From: Mycolicibacterium tusciae JS617
Lineage (GTDB): Bacteria > Actinomycetota > Actinomycetes > Mycobacteriales > Mycobacteriaceae
Assembly (NCBI RefSeq): GCF_000243415.2
Contig: NZ_KI912270.1
Location: 4,774,903 to 4,838,902, forward strand
Length of the DNA stretch: 64,000 nt
Direction of reading: 5' to 3'
Shown here: piece after piece, positions 58,789-64,000 of the stretch
Layout of the letters: each line of letters begins with the position of its first letter
Position numbering within the stretch: position 1 is the first letter of the stretch
The notes under the pieces: model-generated
The model's database searches: none
Told to the model about the DNA's origin: nothing
Seen by the model: the letters and a program-made list of their open reading frames with translations, nothing else
Position numbers and translations under genes: made by a program

Positions 58789-60324
58789 TCAGCGAGAGGC
58801 ATCTAACAGCGGGCCGCAGCGAACGTCGAACCGTTCTCGCACAGTGTCCAGGGTTTTACGCTGGTGCTCCCGTTCGCGGCGGTGGGTGAGCAGGAACTGC
58901 GTCGTACCCACCAAGCGGCGTGGCAAGGGGTACCAGCGTTCGAGGTCAAGTCCGCAGTCAAGGAACACCTTGGTCGGAACGCTGTCGGAGATCAGGCTGA
59001 GGTTGTGCTGGGCGAGGGAAAACATCGCGTACGGAAGTGCGGTTTGCGACTTTGCCCGCAGGTCCTGCATGTCGAGTTCGTACAGCGGAAGGTCATGGAT
59101 CTTGTCCAAAAAGAGTAGGTGCGTCATGAAGTAGCCCATGAACGACGTCAAGTGCAGTGTCGCAGAACGCGGTTGTATCGAGACAACTGCACCGCTGCGG
59201 GAGACATAAGGCTCGTAGTCGTGATCCTGATCGCGGCGAACGAGGTATCCGGTGCAATTCACAACCCAGCTGCCCGGTTGGATCGACTTGGTGGCCCCGC
59301 TGCGGAACACCAGTTCCGTAGCGCCGTTGCGATCGACGGCGTCCACGACGTGATCCATAATCACGTCGTTCAGGCCGGCAGCGATCGTCTTGTTCTCCGA
59401 CTCGGAGAGCACGCCCAGCAGGAAGTTGCCCGTCTCGGGGGTTAACCACGTCCCATATTTGGCGCGGAACCACTTTGCGACCTCTGTCTCGTTGGTTCCG
59501 TCGTAACGGCGACTCATTTCCGAGGCCACCTTGTTGAGTCTGGTGCCACCCCACCATCGCCTGGCACCCGAGGGGTAGAAGCGGTCGCGGCTGGCGAACA
59601 TGGTGCCTGAACCAGCCACAAGATTCACCTCGCGGCCGGGGTATTCCGTTATCAAGGCATGCGCAGTGTCCATTCCGGTCTTTCCACCGCCGACCACCCA
59701 GACCGGTGTGTCGCTCGCCCCGATGTCGCCGCCGCGCATATCGCAGTAGTCCGGAGACACCGACTGGACACGCGCGCTGGAGAACTCGAGCGGTTCGTTG
59801 GGCTCAACTCGCAGACCAACGGCCTTGATCAATCGTTTCGCCTCAACCACCCGAACCTGGCCCGCAGCGGATCTGCAGGTAATCCGCACCATCCCGCCGG
59901 TTTCATCGTGGGATTCCAGCGTCCACCCGAAGAACTCGTCGACCCGCACCCGCCGCTTGATCTCGTTGAGGCAGTGTTCAAAGTGCCCAAGCACCTCGCC
60001 CTTGGTCGCCAAGTAGGAGGGTTTCTGGCCCAGAGTCCACTTGATGTTGCCGGCGGTGAACATGGGATGTGGCTGGTGCAGTCGCACGTACGGGTACGTG
60101 TCGACCCACATGCCGCCGACGCGTTCCCGGCGGTCGACCAGGATGACCTTCTGATCGCGAGATAGGTAGCGGCTGGCGACGAAGAGGGCATTGATCCCGG
60201 CAAGGCCGGCTCCCACGATGCAAACGTCACAGCTCTCTACCTGTGCCGACGTCTCGACTGGCGAGACGTCGCCGACCTCCGCGACGTCCTGCGTTTCGAC
60301 AGCCGACGGTTCATATGCGGACAT
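58789..60324 (-). CDS. FAD-dependent NAD(P)-binding monooxygenase-like oxidoreductase
   Basis: A 511-residue flavoprotein. An N-terminal extension of about 30 residues precedes the FAD-binding fold CDVCIVGAGLAGINALFVAS. Other features are DRRERVGGMWVDTYPYVRLHQP, typical of the flavin monooxygenase/lysine-hydroxylase group, and a second dinucleotide motif VWVVGGGKTGMDTA for NADPH. The ending CTGY motif is present (VVNCTGYLV). The substrate is unknown. It is convergent with the hydrolase gene and may share a catabolic role. It lies next to the TniABQ module and could be transposon cargo. Confidence 0.88.
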   Translation of the reverse strand: MSAYEPSAVETQDVAEVGDVSPVETSAQVESCDVCIVGAGLAGINALFVASRYLSRDQKVILVDRRERVGGMWVDTYPYVRLHQPHPMFTAGNIKWTLGQKPSYLATKGEVLGHFEHCLNEIKRRVRVDEFFGWTLESHDETGGMVRITCRSAAGQVRVVEAKRLIKAVGLRVEPNEPLEFSSARVQSVSPDYCDMRGGDIGASDTPVWVVGGGKTGMDTAHALITEYPGREVNLVAGSGTMFASRDRFYPSGARRWWGGTRLNKVASEMSRRYDGTNETEVAKWFRAKYGTWLTPETGNFLLGVLSESENKTIAAGLNDVIMDHVVDAVDRNGATELVFRSGATKSIQPGSWVVNCTGYLVRRDQDHDYEPYVSRSGAVVSIQPRSATLHLTSFMGYFMTHLLFLDKIHDLPLYELDMQDLRAKSQTALPYAMFSLAQHNLSLISDSVPTKVFLDCGLDLERWYPLPRRLVGTTQFLLTHRREREHQRKTLDTVRERFDVRCGPLLDASR

Positions 60325-60634
60325 CGGTAGAACCTCCCCTTTGCAGCGCGACGGGGCGTATCCGGGCGCGCGACCAACTTATTGTCTGCCTTTGTTGCGC
60401 GCAGCGCAGAGTAATCGACTACTCGATCTCCTTTGCGTTGGCTGCATCTGTCGGCGGCTTCTGGCTTGGTCTTCGAAGGCCGTGGCCCCGCAACAACTCA
60501 AGGACTGTCGTTCGACACACCGAGGTTTACCGCGTCACGGGCTCGTCGCGGCGTACCCTGCCCGACATCGGCACCACTCGACGCTACCTATTGCGAGGAC
60601 GATCGCCCGATCGTGGCATCGTCCCGATGCGCTC
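60325..60634. other. Gap between monooxygenase and tniQ; possible transposon end
   Basis: 310 bases with no gene. TGTCGTTCGACA at about 60507-60518 begins with TGTC, as Tn5053/Tn7-type ends do, but no second end is available in the window to confirm it. The monooxygenase promoter is probably here as well. Confidence 0.35.
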
Positions 60635-61456
60635 TCAGATGAGGCGCAGGATGTTGTAGTAGGTGTCGCGGATCGGGACACCGTAGATCCGAGCGTCTCG
60701 CCGGCGTGCAGTCAAGTGAGTCATGGCAGTCCACACGCGGTGGGTCGCTCGCCATGGGTCGCCATCCCATCGGGCGGGGATGATTCTCTCGACCTCGCTG
60801 ATAGCGAGGGCGTGTCGCTGGGCTTCGTCGACGTCGGGGTCGGTCGCTGCACGCAGGAAGGTGGGGTGGGTAAGCTGGCGCGCGATCTTGACTTGTTCGG
60901 GATACGTCAACGCCCAAAGGTCGTCGATGCCCGTCCGCTCCCGTCGGTGGGCGATTTCGTCGTGGCCAATGATCGCGGGGCTGGCGCAATCCCGGCCGAT
61001 GAGCATGGGCAGCGAATCGTGCAGGACGCTGCGGGCAGCGAGGTGGTGCCGGAAGTGGCGCTCGGCGACCAACGCCGGATGGTAGCCGTGCAGGTCGGCT
61101 TGGGGTGATCCGAGCCATCGCCGGTGGCGAAGGCACACCATGCCGATTTCAGGGATCCTTCCGCGGGCGGGTTCGCCGTCGGTGCATCCCAGGCATAGCG
61201 CGCGTTCGGTGATTTCTTCATCGAGGATCCGCTCGGGTTCGGTGAACGCGACGTCCCGCAGGCCGCCCAGTGCCCGCCACGCCTGCAACCGCTCGGGGTG
61301 CCGGCGCGCCGCGGTCGTGAGGAATCCACGTTCGAGCAATGCGCGGTCCACGTCGGAAGCACGGCAATGATTGCGGGCGGCGTGTCGGCGACTGTATGAG
61401 TCGACGCTCTCGCCACGGTAGACCCGCGTCGATATCGGCAACGGCAACAACGTCAT
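60635..61456 (-). CDS. tniQ: TniQ-family transposition target-selection protein
   Basis: A 273-residue TniQ-like protein. The N-terminus PLPISTRVYRGESVDSYSRRHAARN is typical, followed by an HTH-like part and zinc ligands (LCLGCTDGEP and MVCLRHRRWLG). TniQ/TnsD proteins guide the transposase complex to target sites. Its ATG overlaps the tniB stop (ATGA). It is shorter than the roughly 400 residues of many TniQ proteins but intact in the conserved core. Confidence 0.88.
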   Translation of the reverse strand: MTLLPLPISTRVYRGESVDSYSRRHAARNHCRASDVDRALLERGFLTTAARRHPERLQAWRALGGLRDVAFTEPERILDEEITERALCLGCTDGEPARGRIPEIGMVCLRHRRWLGSPQADLHGYHPALVAERHFRHHLAARSVLHDSLPMLIGRDCASPAIIGHDEIAHRRERTGIDDLWALTYPEQVKIARQLTHPTFLRAATDPDVDEAQRHALAISEVERIIPARWDGDPWRATHRVWTAMTHLTARRRDARIYGVPIRDTYYNILRLI

Positions 61457-62490
61457 TCGGCCTTCTTCAACGGCATCGGGGTCGAGGGGTCACCGGCGGG
61501 TGTCCTGTTCCCGAACTCCTCGGCGGCATAGTCGGTCGACGTCATGTCGAGCAATCGGCGCCCGATTTGTTCCTCGCCGCCGAGGATCGCCGCGATGGCG
61601 GCGTCGCTGAGCAACGCCCGCAGCGATCCGATGGATCCGCCGGTGCGGTCGTAGAGATATGTCATCTCGTTGTCCAGCGATCCGGCAGCGTGGCGCCCGA
61701 GGGGCAGGAGCGCTTCGATCCCGAGCACCAGTTCCGCCCAGGTGTCGCGTTGGGCCTGGGTGCCGTAGCCATAGGTGCGCATCTGGTAGAGCGCCATCCG
61801 ACCTTTGAGTTGGCGGCCCATGTGTCCGGCGAACAGATCGGCCTGCAGCAGATCGATCCCGGCGTAGATGAAGGTGGCGTCGAGGCGTTCGGAGAACACC
61901 TTGAGCGCGGACGCCGCCTCGCTGCCCGCTTGGTGGTTGGTCTTGAGGTTGTGCACCTCGTCGACGAGCACCAGTGACACCGAAAGGCTGCGCATGACGC
62001 CCACGATCTGTTCGGTGAGGTCTTGGGCGGTGGCCTTGCCCGGTGCCAGCAGGCCGAGGAAGTTCGCGAACGCCAGCATCATCATCTTCGGGGTGGTGCC
62101 CGGCGGGACGACGGTGTAGACGACCGGGGCGAACCCGTCGTCGTCGCGGCCGAGTTTGGTGCGCATCGACTTCTCGTGTCGCCTGCCGATCAGCAGTGCC
62201 GCGGTGGACTTGCCGCGCCCGGCCGACCCCGAGATTGCCAAACCCCGGCGCGCCGTTGCTGTCTTGGCGGTGTTCCTCGCGATCAGCACCCGGGTCTGGC
62301 GGGTCAGCATGTCGGTGTCGGGGGTTTCCAGGACGACGTCGGCGCCTAGCCAGGCGAAACGCGCCTGGTCGTAGTGCTCCTTCTCGCCGGGGGAGAGGGC
62401 ACCGATCTGCTTCATCGGGAGATGCTCGGGTTCGATGGTGCGGCGGTTCACGAATTCTCGCCACGCCGACAGGGAATCGGGTACGGCCAC
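61453..62490 (-). CDS. tniB: TniB transposition ATPase
   Basis: A 345-residue AAA+ ATPase of the TniB/TnsC type with Walker A GSAGRGKSTAA and Walker B SLVLVDEVHNL, followed by a sensor region (ATFIYAGIDLL). TniB forms filaments on target DNA and recruits TniA. The start GTG 62490 is preferred, with GAGGAG upstream, overlapping nothing. The frame upstream to 62577 is shadow of tniA. It is the middle gene of a tniA-tniB-tniQ operon. Confidence 0.92.
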   Translation of the reverse strand: MAVPDSLSAWREFVNRRTIEPEHLPMKQIGALSPGEKEHYDQARFAWLGADVVLETPDTDMLTRQTRVLIARNTAKTATARRGLAISGSAGRGKSTAALLIGRRHEKSMRTKLGRDDDGFAPVVYTVVPPGTTPKMMMLAFANFLGLLAPGKATAQDLTEQIVGVMRSLSVSLVLVDEVHNLKTNHQAGSEAASALKVFSERLDATFIYAGIDLLQADLFAGHMGRQLKGRMALYQMRTYGYGTQAQRDTWAELVLGIEALLPLGRHAAGSLDNEMTYLYDRTGGSIGSLRALLSDAAIAAILGGEEQIGRRLLDMTSTDYAAEEFGNRTPAGDPSTPMPLKKAE

Positions 62491-62494
62491 GGCG

Positions 62495-64000
62495 TTACTC
62501 CTCGTCCTCGTCGTCGATGCGTCGGGCAGCTCGCCGCTTGGGGGAGCGGGTTTGTGGTGGGTCCGCAGTCGGCACACCGCTGGGGGTCGGCTCGATGGTG
62601 GCGGCAGGGTCGGCGACGACGGTCTGTGCGGGTACCACCGGGGTGTTCACGCTGTCGCGGGTGGCGGCCTTCCTCTCCTTGGTCGTCGCGGCGCCGCCGG
62701 TTTGGATGCGGTTGATCTCGGCGACCACGTCGACCCCGGCAACGGTGTCGCTGCGGCGCGCTACGGCGGTGCGGGCGGCGCGCAGGACATCGAGGGAGAA
62801 CGGAGCCAATGTCCGCTTAGCCAGCGACCATTCGGCCTCGATCCACACTCCTCGGGTGTGGTCGCGGACGAAGATCGACTGCAGCCGGTAGGGGTCGTAT
62901 CGGATTTCCCACCGGCCACCCGCGGGTAGCGGCAGTCCGCTCTTGACTCCCCGGTACGGGTGCAGGTCGGCGCTGTCGTAGTGCAGGCCTTCGAAGTTGA
63001 TGCCGTAGCCCTGGATGCTGCGGTAGGCCACCGGTAGCAGGCCGATGTAATCGTCGCGATCCAGCGCGACGTTGATCGTCGGGGCGACCGTGGCCAGGGC
63101 TGCATAGGCTTCGTTGGGGGAGAGGTCTTTCTTCGGCATCGCCGGATGGCGCAGCCCGGGGTGGGGCTTGTTCTGCCAGACCGCCACGATCCACAGGTCC
63201 AGCAGGTTCTGAACGTCGGCCAACGTCCAGTACGCCTCGGCCTGCGGCGAGCTGCCGCGGTTGACCACGTTGGGCCCGACATATCCCGCCAGGTACTGGG
63301 TGAAACCACTGTTGATCGCGGCGAACACCCGCTCGATGTGCGGCTTGTCGGTCGGGGTGCGTGGCGCGGCCTTGGTGACGCTGATCTGCAGGCGCTCGCA
63401 AGCATTCAGGAACGTCGATCCGACGTAGACCTTGCCGCGGTCGATGGTGATCGATTCCGGCACGATCACCGGCTTGGCGGCGATGCGGGCACCGACCTCG
63501 TCGTCACCAGGAATCATCCCGGCCGGAAGAATCGACCGGGAGAAGCTCAGCGACGCCGGCCAGCCGGGTTGCATGGGAAGCGGAGTCAGCGCCCGGGCCA
63601 GCAGCACCGCGGCATCGACGCTCTTGGTCGCCACCGGCCGCAGGATCGCCGAACACGGGGTCCGGGTGGCGATGTCGAGGGCCACTGTGAGGTCGGCCCG
63701 CCCCGTCGAGCCGTTCGGGTAGATGACCATCAGATCCAGCGGCGTGCTGTCGACTTCGACGAGTTCACCAGGCCGAGAGGGGGATTGCTGACCCCAGGTG
63801 CGATCCGGCCGGTTGGCTTGGGTGCGTCTCGTCGTGGCGTTGCCAAAGGGGTGCTTGGCACGTGCGAGGTTGTCGAGCGCGCGGTAGAGGGTGGCGCGCG
63901 AGGGCATGGGCAGCCCCAGGTGGGTGGCCTCAAGGCGGACCTGCATGAGCAGCCGCGACCGGGTACCAGTGGACAGGTTCGTCTGCCCGCCGATGGCGTG
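62495..64000 (-). CDS. tniA: TniA DDE transposase (5' part outside window)
   Basis: At least 501 codons, open to the right edge, so the N-terminal part lies outside. The visible portion includes the end of the N-terminal HTH region (MPSRATLYRALDNL) and the DDE integrase core with Asp in ELVEVDSTPLDLMV, Asp in ITIDRGKVYVG and Glu in DKPHIERVFAAINSG. The Mu-type C-terminal beta barrel and a Pro/Thr-rich acidic tail follow. It stops just before tniB. The catalytic triad is present, so the module may be functional. Confidence 0.9.
   Translation of the reverse strand, partial: HAIGGQTNLSTGTRSRLLMQVRLEATHLGLPMPSRATLYRALDNLARAKHPFGNATTRRTQANRPDRTWGQQSPSRPGELVEVDSTPLDLMVIYPNGSTGRADLTVALDIATRTPCSAILRPVATKSVDAAVLLARALTPLPMQPGWPASLSFSRSILPAGMIPGDDEVGARIAAKPVIVPESITIDRGKVYVGSTFLNACERLQISVTKAAPRTPTDKPHIERVFAAINSGFTQYLAGYVGPNVVNRGSSPQAEAYWTLADVQNLLDLWIVAVWQNKPHPGLRHPAMPKKDLSPNEAYAALATVAPTINVALDRDDYIGLLPVAYRSIQGYGINFEGLHYDSADLHPYRGVKSGLPLPAGGRWEIRYDPYRLQSIFVRDHTRGVWIEAEWSLAKRTLAPFSLDVLRAARTAVARRSDTVAGVDVVAEINRIQTGGAATTKERKAATRDSVNTPVVPAQTVVADPAATIEPTPSGVPTADPPQTRSPKRRAARRIDDEDEE

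Noticed and set aside
60500..60525. TGTC-starting sequence as a transposon terminal repeat
   Set aside because: Only one candidate end is in the window and no repeated subterminal sites were found, so it is not called.
1..64000. CRISPR arrays, rRNA or tRNA genes
   Set aside because: No regularly spaced identical repeats with unique spacers, and no rRNA or tRNA cloverleaf sequences were recognised by eye.

Overview
The window is GC-rich actinobacterial DNA and reads as a large mycobacterial conjugative or mobilisable plasmid. It carries a nearly complete ESX (type VII) secretion locus with PE, PPE, Esx, EspG, EccB/C/D/E and MycP genes. It also has a VirD4-type conjugation coupling ATPase, a replication-initiator-like gene, WhiB-family regulators, two partition modules and a DUF2637-type plasmid membrane protein. 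This matches my recollection of mycobacterial plasmids of the pRAW/pMK12478 type, whose transfer needs both type IV and type VII secretion. No relaxase, VirB4 or EccA gene is visible here. They may lie outside the window.

Layout. (1) 1-6.3 kb, mainly plus strand: the end of a gene cut by the window edge, a COG4705-like membrane protein, a small secreted protein, a membrane protein with an OmpR/histidine-kinase pair, and an FHA-PP2C phosphatase. (2) 7-40.2 kb, minus strand: one long secretion/transfer block. In transcription order it holds an XRE regulator, a nuclease lipoprotein, two cell-wall hydrolases with identical N-terminal halves, Esp-like substrates and chaperone-like proteins, a TnpB insertion element, further Esp-like proteins, EccC, PE, PPE, two Esx proteins, EspG, EccB, EspI, EccD, MycP, EccE, a broken FtsK/SpoIIIE ATPase, a small HTH protein and the VirD4-like ATPase. 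The core order resembles the chromosomal ESX-2 locus. (3) 40.3-52.6 kb: plasmid maintenance. It holds WhiB, a hairpin-rich leader, a Rep-like protein, a WhiB-zinc-knuckle fusion, ParA with an RHH partner beside a 560-bp ATCAC/GTGAT repeat field, gene remnants, ParA-ParB, an RHH gene behind nested inverted repeats (oriT-like), and the DUF2637 protein. (4) 53-57.6 kb, minus strand: a compact cassette of a SIR2-SLOG protein, a DprA-like protein and a ComF-like phosphoribosyltransferase, plus small HTH-tailed proteins. This is the best candidate for an undescribed (probably defence) system. (5) 57.8-64 kb: a frameshifted alpha/beta hydrolase, a flavin monooxygenase, and a TniA-TniB-TniQ transposition module that runs off the right edge.

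The genes suggest a self-maintaining element. ESX-P with its hydrolases would remodel or cross the mycobacterial envelope, and the VirD4-like ATPase would feed DNA to the transfer channel. Two partition systems would stabilise the replicon, WhiB/XRE/two-component regulators would sense conditions, and the SIR2 cassette would protect against competing phages or plasmids. All functional statements rest on motifs read by eye. No database search was run.
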